This document shows positions 18,802-27,436 of a stretch of DNA of 64,000 nucleotides, in pieces. Each line of letters starts with the position of its first letter. Position 1 is the first letter of the stretch. The notes under the pieces were generated by a model. It saw only the letters and a list, made by a program, of their open reading frames with translations, had not been told where the DNA came from and made no database searches. Source of the stretch: DAOULT01 sp964646625 (GTDB taxonomy: Bacteria > Chloroflexota > Anaerolineae > CAZYHC01); contig CAZYHC010000004.1 of the NCBI GenBank assembly GCA_964646625.1, positions 108,446 through 172,445 on the forward strand, given 5' to 3'. Made by a program: the position numbers and the translations under genes.

Positions 18802-20028
18802 TCAAGGGGTCAAGCTGCCTAAGATATCGGACAGCAAAGCTGTGGTATGTTTTACGTTGTAGCTCTGGACAACTGGTGAGGACAATTTCGCACCTTTCAG
18901 CGCACTTTTGGCGTGTTGCTCACAAAGATTCGCCAACGCTGTGGCGATACCCTCCACATCACGAGGATCAACCACTACCCCGCCTACCGAGCGCAGAAAC
19001 CTGGCCGAGGCTCCCTCCAGCGGAGTAATACCCAGGATAGACTTACCGGCGCCCAAATAATCGATCAGCTTGGACGGCAAGAAGACGTTTACTTCGGCGG
19101 GGGCATCGATAAGCACCAGCACGTCAGCTTCTTTCATCAAGGCCAGGCTTTCGAGATAATCCACCTCTGGTTTGACGACCACCTCTCCACTTATATTGTA
19201 GCGGGCAGACCAGCCATCCAGCTCCTCAGGAGATGCGCCTATCAACTCAAATACACAGTCTTTCACCAGGTCAGGTTTTTCGGCCTTCAGCCTGGCAACG
19301 GCCCGAAACAGCGGCTCTGGAGTACGCAGGCCATAAAAGCGTCCAATGTAACGGAAGGTTAGCTTGCCGTCGGATGCGCCGCCCTTTGGATAGAGGGCCG
19401 GATCGAAGCTGTGAGAAATGACGTGGGCTTTAGACCGCCATTCCGGCGGATACTTGCCCATAACCAACTGGCGAGTCTCCTCGCACACAAATATCACCGC
19501 ATCGGCGTGCTCCACGACGGCCCGTTCCAGCCGGCGGTTGATAGTACCACCCATCCTACCATACTTTTTGTAAGGGTTATCCACCCACGGATCGCTGAAG
19601 TGGGCCACCCAGGGCAGGGCAGTTTTCTTTTTGAGGGCCAAACCGACCAGGTGGTCCGACACAGGATTGCTAAAAGAAAGCACCGCCTCGAAACGTTGGT
19701 TTCGGGCCAAACGGTTGGCCACGCTCGCCGCTCGCCGCCCCCACAGCCGCTCCTTATCAGGCAACCGGCTCAAAACAGGAAAAAACCGAAACAAGGCCCG
19801 CAGCACAAGCGACTTCTCAGGCGAGGGGATAGTCACCTGCTCATAAGAACCCTTGTACAGCGACGCCAGAGAAGCGTCTTGTCGCCGCCGCACGGTCTCC
19901 GGTTGGGCGCATATCACAGTCGGCTGCCAACCCAGGTCGGGTAGGTGGGCCAGGGTGCGCTGCACCTGAATAGACCGTGGAAAGAGCAGCGGCGGCATAC
20001 AGAAGGAAATAGCCAGCGCCCGACGCAT
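18802..20028 (-). CDS. GT4-like glycosyltransferase
   Basis: From the ATG at 20028 the protein has 408 residues beginning MRRALAISFCMPPLLFPRSI. Family features are the LPWVAHFSDPWVDNPY segment, FRYIGRFYGLRTPEPLFRAV at the start of the donor half, and VNVFLPSKLIDYLGAGKSIL (residues about 327-346) in the donor-binding position. This is a divergent GT4 subgroup in which the second Glu of E-x7-E is replaced. The start directly follows the stop of AsnB copy 3 (1-nt gap), so an earlier in-frame start at 20139 is not used. Specificity is unknown. Confidence 0.83.
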   Translation of the reverse strand: MRRALAISFCMPPLLFPRSIQVQRTLAHLPDLGWQPTVICAQPETVRRRQDASLASLYKGSYEQVTIPSPEKSLVLRALFRFFPVLSRLPDKERLWGRRAASVANRLARNQRFEAVLSFSNPVSDHLVGLALKKKTALPWVAHFSDPWVDNPYKKYGRMGGTINRRLERAVVEHADAVIFVCEETRQLVMGKYPPEWRSKAHVISHSFDPALYPKGGASDGKLTFRYIGRFYGLRTPEPLFRAVARLKAEKPDLVKDCVFELIGASPEELDGWSARYNISGEVVVKPEVDYLESLALMKEADVLVLIDAPAEVNVFLPSKLIDYLGAGKSILGITPLEGASARFLRSVGGVVVDPRDVEGIATALANLCEQHAKSALKGAKLSSPVVQSYNVKHTTALLSDILGSLTP

Positions 20029-20029
20029 A

Positions 20030-21937
20030 TCAGCCCGGCTCCCACTGTCTGGCCCAAAGCTCAAAAACCAATAGTATCCAGAGCTTGTGCTGGTCTGTAG
20101 CAGATGAGGTATCCGACGTTCCCGCTTCCACCCATCCACCTAACGCTTCTTTGTTAAACCAGTGTTGAGCCTGGCTATCCCCATCCAACAGCATTGCGCC
20201 TGCCCACTGGCGCAGGTGGGTGCGCAGCCAGCCGTACACCGGCACAGGAAATCCTTGCTTGGTACGGGTCAGGATTTCCCCCGGCAGGCGTTTACTGGCA
20301 AAGCGCCTGAGCACGTACTTGGTCACCAGGTTCCCATTGCCGCCTTTATCTCTGCCCACTTTGAGCCAGGCCGGCACCCGGGCCGTCCATTCCACAAGAC
20401 GGTGATCCAGGAAGGGCACACGCAATTCAAGGGAATTAGCCATTGTCATCCTGTCGGCCTTCATGAGCAGATCTTCCACCAGCCACGATTGACAGTACAC
20501 GTATAGCATCTGATGCAAAAGTTCGTCGGTCTGGCTGGCGGCATAATCGGCTTTGATTTTGAGCATAGAATCAGGATAGCTCGGAGGCTCATTCCAGAGC
20601 TGTCGTTTCTCTTCGGGGCCGAAATAATTGGTCATGTGCGGCAAAGTTCTAATATTGTGATCCCCGATCGGCTGGTTGAAGCGCTCGATTTTGGCGGCCA
20701 GTTGAGCGGCTCCGAGGCTGGTGGCCACCCACTTGGGAACAGTATCCCGTACCAGAGAGGGAAGCCGCTGAATCCGCCCGATCTTCTGCCAGTTAGCGAC
20801 GCATTGATCGAAATCGTAACCGGCCAGGACCTCGTCGCTGCCTTCGCCAGAAAGCACCACTTTAACTCTCTCTCTGGCCAGCTTCGAGACGTAGTAAAGC
20901 GGCACCGAAGCCAGGTCAGCCAGGGGTTCATCGGTGAACCTCACGAAGTCCGGTAGAAAGTCCATAAACTCTGGCACCGAGATGACGATTTCGTTGTGGT
21001 CGGTACCAACGCGGCGGGCCGTCTGGCGCGCATACGACAACTCACTAAACTGGCCTCCCTCCTCAAAAGCCACAGAAAACGAACTCAATCTGGCGTTATG
21101 GACCTCGCCGATGGCCACCGCCACCGAGCTTGAATCCAAACCACCGCTCAACAGAATACCCACCGGAACGTCGGCGATCAGACGCAGACGAACGGCTTCC
21201 AGGAAAAGCTCACTGAATTCCTCCAGGTACTCGTCCTCGGTTTTGGGCTTGATACCATCTTGGTATCGGATATCCCAGTAACGTTGTATGACGGGCTGCG
21301 GCCTCCTGGCCGACAGGCTCAGCGTATGGCCCGGCGGCAGCCTGTAAATATTCTGCCAGATAGTCTGCGGCCCAGGCACGTAACGAAAGGTCAGATAATC
21401 CCACACCGCCTGTTCATTGAGACGTTTTTCTACCAGGCCGGAGGCCAAAATGGCCTTGATCTCCGAAGCAAAGATGAACTTCCGACCATCCTGGTAGTAG
21501 TAAAGCGGTTTGATGCCCAGACGGTCGCGGGCCAGAAACAGAGTTTGTTCCGAGGTATCCAGGATAGCAAAGGCGAACATGCCGTTCAGCTTGTGGACGC
21601 AATCCGGTCCATCCTGCTCATACTGGTGCAATATCACCTCGGTATCGGAGTTGGTCCTGAACCTATGTCCCTGCTTTTCCAGATGTGGGCGTAGCTCACG
21701 GTAGTTGTACACTTCGCCGTTAAAGACGATCCACTTCGTCCCGTCTTCATTGGAGATCGGTTGATGCCCCCCGGCCAGGTCGATGATGCTCAACCGACGT
21801 ATGCCCAGCCCAAAACGTCCATCGACGTAAAAGCCTTCGTCGTCCGGGCCACGATGGACGATTTCGGCGCACATTCGTCGCAAAGTATCCTGATAGTCTT
21901 CGGTGTTCAGGTCATAGACCCCTACAATACCGCACAT
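20030..21937 (-). CDS. AsnB-type glutamine-dependent amidotransferase (copy 3)
   Basis: The frame is open to 22174, but only the ATG at 21937 gives the required N-terminus MCGIVGVYD with the nucleophilic Cys second, so the protein has 635 residues. HRGPDDEGFYVDG, NGEVYNYRELRP, VGILLSGGLDSSSVAVAIG and LSGEGSDEVLAGYDFD are present. The last differs from copies 1 and 2 (GEGSDE versus GDGGDE), indicating a separate subgroup. The gene lies 4 nt downstream of a methyltransferase gene and directly upstream of a GT4 gene. It is likely to amidate a different position or sugar from copies 1 and 2 (inference). Confidence 0.9.
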   Translation of the reverse strand: MCGIVGVYDLNTEDYQDTLRRMCAEIVHRGPDDEGFYVDGRFGLGIRRLSIIDLAGGHQPISNEDGTKWIVFNGEVYNYRELRPHLEKQGHRFRTNSDTEVILHQYEQDGPDCVHKLNGMFAFAILDTSEQTLFLARDRLGIKPLYYYQDGRKFIFASEIKAILASGLVEKRLNEQAVWDYLTFRYVPGPQTIWQNIYRLPPGHTLSLSARRPQPVIQRYWDIRYQDGIKPKTEDEYLEEFSELFLEAVRLRLIADVPVGILLSGGLDSSSVAVAIGEVHNARLSSFSVAFEEGGQFSELSYARQTARRVGTDHNEIVISVPEFMDFLPDFVRFTDEPLADLASVPLYYVSKLARERVKVVLSGEGSDEVLAGYDFDQCVANWQKIGRIQRLPSLVRDTVPKWVATSLGAAQLAAKIERFNQPIGDHNIRTLPHMTNYFGPEEKRQLWNEPPSYPDSMLKIKADYAASQTDELLHQMLYVYCQSWLVEDLLMKADRMTMANSLELRVPFLDHRLVEWTARVPAWLKVGRDKGGNGNLVTKYVLRRFASKRLPGEILTRTKQGFPVPVYGWLRTHLRQWAGAMLLDGDSQAQHWFNKEALGGWVEAGTSDTSSATDQHKLWILLVFELWARQWEPG

Positions 21938-21941
21938 GGCT

Positions 21942-22841
21942 TTACCGTTTTTCCCCCGTGATCCACAGGCTCCATCCCCAGCGTCGGGCATACGCCTTAC
22001 GAATGAAGCGTGGTAGAAACCTGCCCAAACCAGGAATAAGCAGAGAAAAGATGTGATCCAAATCTGTACCCAATACCTTGACTTTAACGTCCTGGAATCG
22101 GTCGAAAAGAACGTCTCGCACTTCCATTTTGGTGACAGGCCAGGTATAGGGATTACCTTCCTCCCGTCCTCCATCGCTATAACGACTGGCCAGTTGTAGC
22201 GGCGTCAGAAAGGTATTTTCGAGATGAAGAAAACCCTCGCAGTAACGGATAAGATAGGCGTACAAAAAGGAACGCCGATGGTAAAGCATCACCCCACACC
22301 GTCCTCCGTCCTTGAGAATACGACGAAGTTCATCAACTGCCCGCTTGGTATTGGGGGTATGGTGCAAAACTCCCCACGAATATGCATAGTCGAACGAGTT
22401 ATCTGGAAAAGGGAGAGCTTCTCCATCGGCCTGTCGAATGTCCCCTGTCAGGTTTAAGAGTTCAAACCGCTGGCGCGTCTGCTCAACCGCTACAGGGTTC
22501 AAGTCCACGGCGGTGACAATTGCTCCGTGTTGAGCCCAGTTCATAGCCATCGTGCCCATACCGCAGCCAACCTCTAAGACCTGTTTACCCACGTAATGCT
22601 TGTAGTCAAAGATTTTACCAAAATAACCCTCAGAAGTGTGAAGGGGAGTGTTCCACGAATAGAAGACCTTATCAACTTGTTCGAAAAAGGCCCGGTCCCC
22701 GAGTGACAAGGCCACCTTTGCCCCGGTTTCAGCGCGATAGGTAGACGAACCGTGTTCATCGCCATAGGTCATGGGATGCTGTGCCCACCAATCGCGAATG
22801 GCTTCTTTCTTATTGTCATTGTCGGCGACATCTGAAGGCAT
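21942..22841 (-). CDS. Class I SAM-dependent methyltransferase
   Basis: The ATG at 22841 overlaps the stop of the upstream gene (TGATG) and is preceded by GGAGGGG, giving 299 residues. The N-terminus IRDWWAQHPMTYGDEHGSS is typical of a methyltransferase group found in natural-product and polysaccharide clusters. Motif I is VLEVGCGMGTMAMNWAQHG, followed by VTAVDLNPVAVEQTRQRF and YSWGVLHHTPNTKRAV. The C-terminus is basic and hydrophobic, suggesting contact with the membrane or a lipid-linked substrate. Target unknown. Confidence 0.85.
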   Translation of the reverse strand: MPSDVADNDNKKEAIRDWWAQHPMTYGDEHGSSTYRAETGAKVALSLGDRAFFEQVDKVFYSWNTPLHTSEGYFGKIFDYKHYVGKQVLEVGCGMGTMAMNWAQHGAIVTAVDLNPVAVEQTRQRFELLNLTGDIRQADGEALPFPDNSFDYAYSWGVLHHTPNTKRAVDELRRILKDGGRCGVMLYHRRSFLYAYLIRYCEGFLHLENTFLTPLQLASRYSDGGREEGNPYTWPVTKMEVRDVLFDRFQDVKVKVLGTDLDHIFSLLIPGLGRFLPRFIRKAYARRWGWSLWITGEKR

Positions 22842-23551
22842 CACGTCCCCTCCATGGCGTCTCTCCTGGAACACAGCACCCGGGGCAGCACCTCGTACAA
22901 AAGCAGCAGCGGCGTAAACACCACAAATCCCAGCGAAAAGGCGCTCTCAAAAGCCCAACTCTTCTCCAGAGCACGCCGCAAATAAAGCCTTCGTCGAGCC
23001 TCAGCGTCCCACACGAAGACGCGACGGCGACCGTTGATCACTATGGTGTTGGTCACGTTCAAATGCTTCAAAGCCCGTTCGACGGGAAACCAACTCAAGC
23101 CAATCGAATCGGCATATAGCAACGCCAGCAGGTCGTATCGTTGCTGTTTTAAGTTCTCTATCAGTTCCCGTTCTAAAGGTCTGAAATACGGATTTCGACT
23201 TTGCCAGACCCGTCTCACCCTTTGCTGGTAGTCGGCGGGCACCGAAGCCCAGCCTGCTGGCTCAACCAACAGATCTATTTGGACGCCTGGAATTTTTTCC
23301 TGTAAGAATGGTATGGCCACATCCAACATATAAGTCGTGTTACGCGGATTGGCGCGATAGAAAGCAATACGAACAGGCCACGACAGAAGCTTTTGCACTC
23401 GGCTCAGGCCCGCAGAGTCCGAGCTTATAATCGCTCTCCCAAGCACCACCTTCTCGTAGGAAGGGTAGATACGCGTGGGCTGGAACACGCAAAGCACTTG
23501 CCGAGCATCACCAAGGGTTGTGTTGGCATTAGGAGCCAGAACTTTCAACAC
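22841..23551 (-). CDS. Conserved-looking hypothetical protein with C-terminal hydrophobic segment
   Basis: The protein has 236 residues from the GTG at 23551 (GGAG 5-6 nt upstream). A TTG one codon earlier is possible. I do not recognise the family. Visible features are RIAFYRANPRNTTYMLDVAI, QRYDLLALLYADSIGLSWF and, near the C-terminus, a hydrophobic stretch SAFSLGFVVFTPLLLLYEVL that may insert in or lie against the membrane. The alternation of YDLL-type strands recalls half of a GT-B fold, but no glycosyltransferase motif is present. It lies between the deacetylase and methyltransferase genes in the same operon, so a role in polysaccharide assembly is plausible but not shown. Confidence 0.6.
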   Translation of the reverse strand: MLKVLAPNANTTLGDARQVLCVFQPTRIYPSYEKVVLGRAIISSDSAGLSRVQKLLSWPVRIAFYRANPRNTTYMLDVAIPFLQEKIPGVQIDLLVEPAGWASVPADYQQRVRRVWQSRNPYFRPLERELIENLKQQRYDLLALLYADSIGLSWFPVERALKHLNVTNTIVINGRRRVFVWDAEARRRLYLRRALEKSWAFESAFSLGFVVFTPLLLLYEVLPRVLCSRRDAMEGT

Positions 23552-23569
23552 CAATCTCCATCAAGGATA

Positions 23570-24472
23570 TCAACCAAGGATATCAACGTATCGTCCAAAC
23601 CATACCCGGTCACGTACAGCCTCGATGTAAGCCAGACATCTTTCAAATCCTTCAAAATGGGCCACGTGCGATGGATCAAGATAGACGTTGACGAACGCTG
23701 GCCTGGGCGAAGCCAGCGCGGTATCGATCATTCGTTGGAACTGGGGAAAGAAGTCTTCATCTTTCCAGACTCTGCCGGGTGCTTTGAGCGTACCCCACGA
23801 ATCGAATACCAAGAAGGGAGCTCCAACCATCGTTGCCAGGGGGAACTCCTGCACGGGCTGGCCGGGTTGCAGATAACCAAACCGTTTGGCCTGGAACATC
23901 GTAGCCGACGAGGAGTAACGATAGCCGTGCCTGGCTAACAAGCGGTGCAGTAGAGCTATCTGCTCAGGCCGCTGAAAGGTCCCAAAGTGCGGCGTCCGAA
24001 AGCCGACAGGCTGCACCCCCAGCACTGCCTGGAGGCACTCGTGGTTGTGAGTGATCTCTGCTTCTATTTGCTCCTCGCTCAGTTCGTGATAAAAGTGTAT
24101 CGGAACGTACCCGCCCTGTCCATCTGGCCGGGTGTGTTGGGTGTAGCCGTGGTTTATGATCTCATGTCCGGCCTCCACGATAGCACTATAAAGCTCAGGC
24201 GCTTCCTCTACCAACTGGCCCACCACCGCAAAAGGGACGTGCATCTCATATTGCTTTAGAAGGGCCAGCAACGCGGGCAAGGCGCGGGCATCTTCTGGGA
24301 TATCGCAATCGAAAGAGAGGCCCAAAGCAACCTTCTGCCCGGCCCAGGGGAGGCTTTCACCCGGCCAGGCATGAACGTTCTGAAAAACCTTCTCGGGAAA
24401 CGACAGGCTCAGTATTTTCCTGATAAAGCGACTTTCCAGGCCCTTAAGCAGTGTGCTTTCTAAAACGCTCAT
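23570..24472 (-). CDS. Polysaccharide deacetylase (NodB/CE4 family)
   Basis: The 300-residue protein carries CE4 motifs: LGLSFDCDIPED (motif 1, catalytic Asp pair), HEIINHGYTQH (motif 2, metal-binding His residues), and FRTPHFG (motif 3). It has no signal peptide or membrane anchor, so it may act on cytoplasmic or lipid-linked intermediates rather than outside the cell. In exopolysaccharide loci such proteins remove N-acetyl groups. The gene is followed by the 22841 hypothetical with an 18-nt gap and preceded by a methyltransferase gene. Confidence 0.88.
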   Translation of the reverse strand: MSVLESTLLKGLESRFIRKILSLSFPEKVFQNVHAWPGESLPWAGQKVALGLSFDCDIPEDARALPALLALLKQYEMHVPFAVVGQLVEEAPELYSAIVEAGHEIINHGYTQHTRPDGQGGYVPIHFYHELSEEQIEAEITHNHECLQAVLGVQPVGFRTPHFGTFQRPEQIALLHRLLARHGYRYSSSATMFQAKRFGYLQPGQPVQEFPLATMVGAPFLVFDSWGTLKAPGRVWKDEDFFPQFQRMIDTALASPRPAFVNVYLDPSHVAHFEGFERCLAYIEAVRDRVWFGRYVDILG

Positions 24473-24525
24473 TGTATGAACAAGCTCCAGAAGCGATCAC
24501 ACCCAAAGCAATCGCCGTGTTCCGC

Positions 24526-25413
24526 TCACTTGACGCCCAATACGTAAAGCGACGAGGACTGCTGTGGGAATAGCCGCCGCCCGACCCACTCAAACGCATC
24601 GTCCACCCATTTGTAGCCGCGAATCCGCGCATCCCAGTCCCAGTGTGGCGGCCCCCAGCCCAAGTGCTCGATCTCCAGAAGACTCAAACCGGCTTCCTCA
24701 AGCAGAGTGGAGATGCTTCCCGCCGTGTAAAAATGTAGGTGATCAGTGGTGCGCAACGTTTCGGGTTGCAGACGGTAAGCCAGTTGCCACCACCAAACCC
24801 CTTCATTTGGAATGCCCAGTACGAGCAGGCCACCCGGCTGTAGAATTCGACGCACCGTTTTTAAGGCCGTCAGATCGTCAGGAATGTGTTCAAGAGCATG
24901 GTTGAAAAAGACGACCTCGAAAAAATCATCCTGGATCGGGAAATCAAGAACGTCGGCCAAAAAGAGTTCCACGTCTGCCCCCAGCAGGCGCTGTGCCCGA
25001 CACAAACGCACCAGGTTGTAATCAGAACAGTAGAGTTGGCGGGTGAACGTCTTCAACCAGCGGGCATTCGCTCCATCGCCGCATCCTAAATCCAGCAGGC
25101 TATCAGCCTGTTCTCGCCCCTTACCGTTAAGGTAGCTCGAAATTGCCTGGGTCACATACGCCCGTCGCTTGGCCAGGTGATGTCGCCAGGGGCCTTTGTC
25201 CTGAATCTCGATTTGCTCACTTACGTACCAATCCGGTTTCTCCTGCTGAGCCTGGCGCAACATCTTCTCGTGCGCCAGCCAGTCCTGGACAAGCACAGGG
25301 ATGCCTTCCAAAACGGGATAAGAGTGGCCACATTCTAAACAAACCCATTGCTCATTTTCTTCATCAAACTGGTTTGAGTTGCAAACCAGACAGCGGAAAA
25401 ATGAACCAGCCAT
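24526..25413 (-). CDS. SAM methyltransferase with N-terminal zinc-ribbon (Trm112-like)
   Basis: The ATG at 25413 directly follows the upstream stop codon, giving 295 residues. The N-terminus has CLVC at residues about 9-12 and CLEC at about 31-34, a four-Cys zinc site inside a Trm112-like fold ending VLEGIPVLVQDW. The catalytic domain has SLLDLGCGDGANARWLKTF and EVVFFNHALEHIPDDLTAL. This architecture is common among methyltransferases of cell-surface loci. Unlike the 14630 paralogue, the metal ligands are intact. Substrate unknown. Confidence 0.84.
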   Translation of the reverse strand: MAGSFFRCLVCNSNQFDEENEQWVCLECGHSYPVLEGIPVLVQDWLAHEKMLRQAQQEKPDWYVSEQIEIQDKGPWRHHLAKRRAYVTQAISSYLNGKGREQADSLLDLGCGDGANARWLKTFTRQLYCSDYNLVRLCRAQRLLGADVELFLADVLDFPIQDDFFEVVFFNHALEHIPDDLTALKTVRRILQPGGLLVLGIPNEGVWWWQLAYRLQPETLRTTDHLHFYTAGSISTLLEEAGLSLLEIEHLGWGPPHWDWDARIRGYKWVDDAFEWVGRRLFPQQSSSLYVLGVK

Positions 25414-25416
25414 CAA

Positions 25417-26580
25417 CTACAACCCCGGCACCAACTCACGGTAGAGGGCTACCACCGCCTGTTCCATCTTTTGGGGGGCATAGTGTTCCCTGGCGTGGGC
25501 GTATGCCCTACGACCGAGCGATTCTCGTAACGCGTCGTCGTCCAGCAACTTTCGAATGGCCTGCAAGTAGTCCTCCTTGGTGTTCTCCACCAGCATCACC
25601 CAGTCCCCTTCCAGTTCGGGCACAGGTTCCGGGTAACGCCGGTTTATGATCACCGGCAGGCCGGTCAACAGCGGCTCCAGCACCGACTTGCTGATTTCCC
25701 AGTAATCCGAATGGGTAGCGAACAAATCGTATTCAGGCAGCATCCGGCACAGCTCATCATTAGGCACAGCCGGTCTAAAGATAACCCGGTCGGCAACGCC
25801 ACACTCCCTGGCTACAGACTTCAGGTACTCGTGCAATGCGCCGTCGCCCACCACGGTGAATTCCGCTTCGGTTTCGGCCACGGCCCGGATCAGGTTGTCA
25901 GGGTTTTTCGCTCGAAATTGTCGCCCCACCGAAATGATGCGCGGCGGATGGTGTAAATCGTAGGACTTTTTCTGTCTCAAGTTTGCGCCATTAAGGAAAT
26001 TATAGATGACCTTTACCTGTCTGGCGTCGAGCCGACGAGTATAGGGCAAAATCGGCTTGTATACTGGAATCACCCAATCGGCGGTCTGAAGCGTCTCCCG
26101 CTCCAGGGCTTCATGAAGCTCCAGACGCAGGCGCTCTTTCCAGGAGGGCCACCACGGGGCCCGTCCCCGGATGTCGGCATCAAAATTGATGTGTAACGAT
26201 ACCACCAGGGGGAGGCCCAGCGCCTTCTTCACCTGAGCAGCCAGGTAGCCGTTGAGACTGGCTCCGTGCGCCCGGATGAGTTGAGGTTGTATCCGGTGGG
26301 CCAGTTCGATAGCCTTTTGCGCCCAGGGTTTGAGCAGAAAGGGCCGCCAGCCAAGCGTGTTTTTAAAAGACACATTGCCCAGGGCGTGGAGGTGCAATCG
26401 CGCCCGCCCCACGGTCATCTGCATGTCGGCCAGGTCCACCTGGTCGTCATTAGCCATCACGATGTGCACCTGGTCGAAAAGCTCGCCAGGGTTGTAGTAA
26501 CGAGGAGGGAACTCGCCCTTTTTAATTATGTCACTGAGACGATCAGGGATTATAACCAACAAGGTTTTGTTCGATATCAT
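25417..26580 (-). CDS. GT4-family glycosyltransferase
   Basis: From the ATG at 26580 the protein has 387 residues beginning MISNKTLLVIIPDRLSDIIK. An upstream in-frame start at 26613 would run into the upstream methyltransferase gene. IRAHGASLNGYLAAQVKKAL, VVSLHINFDADIRG, RIISVGRQFRAKNPDNLIRA and SKSVLEPLLTGLPVIIN (residues about 305-321) give the GT-B/GT4 pattern with the donor-binding Glu. It lies 7 nt downstream of the 26588 methyltransferase and is followed at once by the zinc-ribbon methyltransferase, so these are co-expressed. Specificity unknown. Confidence 0.86.
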   Translation of the reverse strand: MISNKTLLVIIPDRLSDIIKKGEFPPRYYNPGELFDQVHIVMANDDQVDLADMQMTVGRARLHLHALGNVSFKNTLGWRPFLLKPWAQKAIELAHRIQPQLIRAHGASLNGYLAAQVKKALGLPLVVSLHINFDADIRGRAPWWPSWKERLRLELHEALERETLQTADWVIPVYKPILPYTRRLDARQVKVIYNFLNGANLRQKKSYDLHHPPRIISVGRQFRAKNPDNLIRAVAETEAEFTVVGDGALHEYLKSVARECGVADRVIFRPAVPNDELCRMLPEYDLFATHSDYWEISKSVLEPLLTGLPVIINRRYPEPVPELEGDWVMLVENTKEDYLQAIRKLLDDDALRESLGRRAYAHAREHYAPQKMEQAVVALYRELVPGL

Positions 26581-26587
26581 TTTTCCC

Positions 26588-27436
26588 CTAGCCTGCCTTC
26601 TTAGCGCAGACACTGATGGCAGATCGGAATGGATTGAAGTACATAGCCTGAACCATCATTCTAATCAGGAAGTCACCACCGAATGCTTTTATGGCCCGCA
26701 GTACTTTTGTCTTCAAGGCAGAACGGCATCGGTTTGGGTCCTCCAGCTTTCGCAACTCGCTGAAGATAAGTTCATAACCCATGCTCTTCAGATGGCTTAA
26801 TACTCCCAGATTGGTGACGTAAAAGATGCTACTCATAAAGAAGGACGGGTCTCTCCCGATCAACTTCAGGTACACCTTTGCCAGACCTCTGGGCATCAGG
26901 GAGAACCAGGGCACATGGTAGTGGGCTTCCTGCCGGATGGTCAGATAGTTGGGAGCCAGCAGGAAAATGAAACCTCCGGGAGACAGGACACGGTCAGCCT
27001 CGTGCAGCACCTCTTTGTAATCCGGTACGTGTTCCAGAATGTTCCACAGAGTCACCACCTGGAAGCTCCCATCGGCAAAAGGCAGCGATTCTGCCGAAGC
27101 CGCACTGTACACCTGAGACACATTGTCCGGCCCTTCGTCGGCCATCCTTCTGCGGGCAAAATCAAGCTCGTAGGGGCTAATATCGATGCCGAAAGCGCGG
27201 TACCCGTTCATTCGACAGGCCAGCACGAAAGTGCCAAAACCGCAGCCCATATCTAACACCCTGCCATACCCATCCAGACCGGCGTTCTGAACCACCAGGC
27301 CGAGAAAGTTTTGACCCGCTTCCAGCGCGATAGTGTCCTGGAACAGCCGCTCAAATGCGCTGTCTGCCGGCGGCAATATGCCCCTACGCGTTTCCCAGAA
27401 GTGACGCCTGAATTCCTCGAAAAGGCTTTCGTTCAT
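26588..27436 (-). CDS. Class I SAM-dependent methyltransferase
   Basis: The 282-residue protein has motif I RVLDMGCGFGTFVLACRMNG, then FGIDISPYELDFARRRMADE, VVTLWNILEHVPDYKEVLHE and a post-motif LLAPNYLTIRQEAHYHVPWF stretch. This is the Methyltransf_11/23 pattern. Its ATG overlaps the stop of the DegT gene (ATGA). A decayed duplicate of this exact junction is at about 15700-15790. The substrate is unknown, but the coupling to an aminotransferase suggests both act on one amino sugar. Confidence 0.86.
   Translation of the reverse strand: MNESLFEEFRRHFWETRRGILPPADSAFERLFQDTIALEAGQNFLGLVVQNAGLDGYGRVLDMGCGFGTFVLACRMNGYRAFGIDISPYELDFARRRMADEGPDNVSQVYSAASAESLPFADGSFQVVTLWNILEHVPDYKEVLHEADRVLSPGGFIFLLAPNYLTIRQEAHYHVPWFSLMPRGLAKVYLKLIGRDPSFFMSSIFYVTNLGVLSHLKSMGYELIFSELRKLEDPNRCRSALKTKVLRAIKAFGGDFLIRMMVQAMYFNPFRSAISVCAKKAG

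Noticed and set aside
21938..22174. 79-codon N-terminal extension of AsnB copy 3
   Set aside because: Class II glutaminases need Cys at position 2, which only the ATG at 21937 gives. The extension overlaps the upstream methyltransferase gene.
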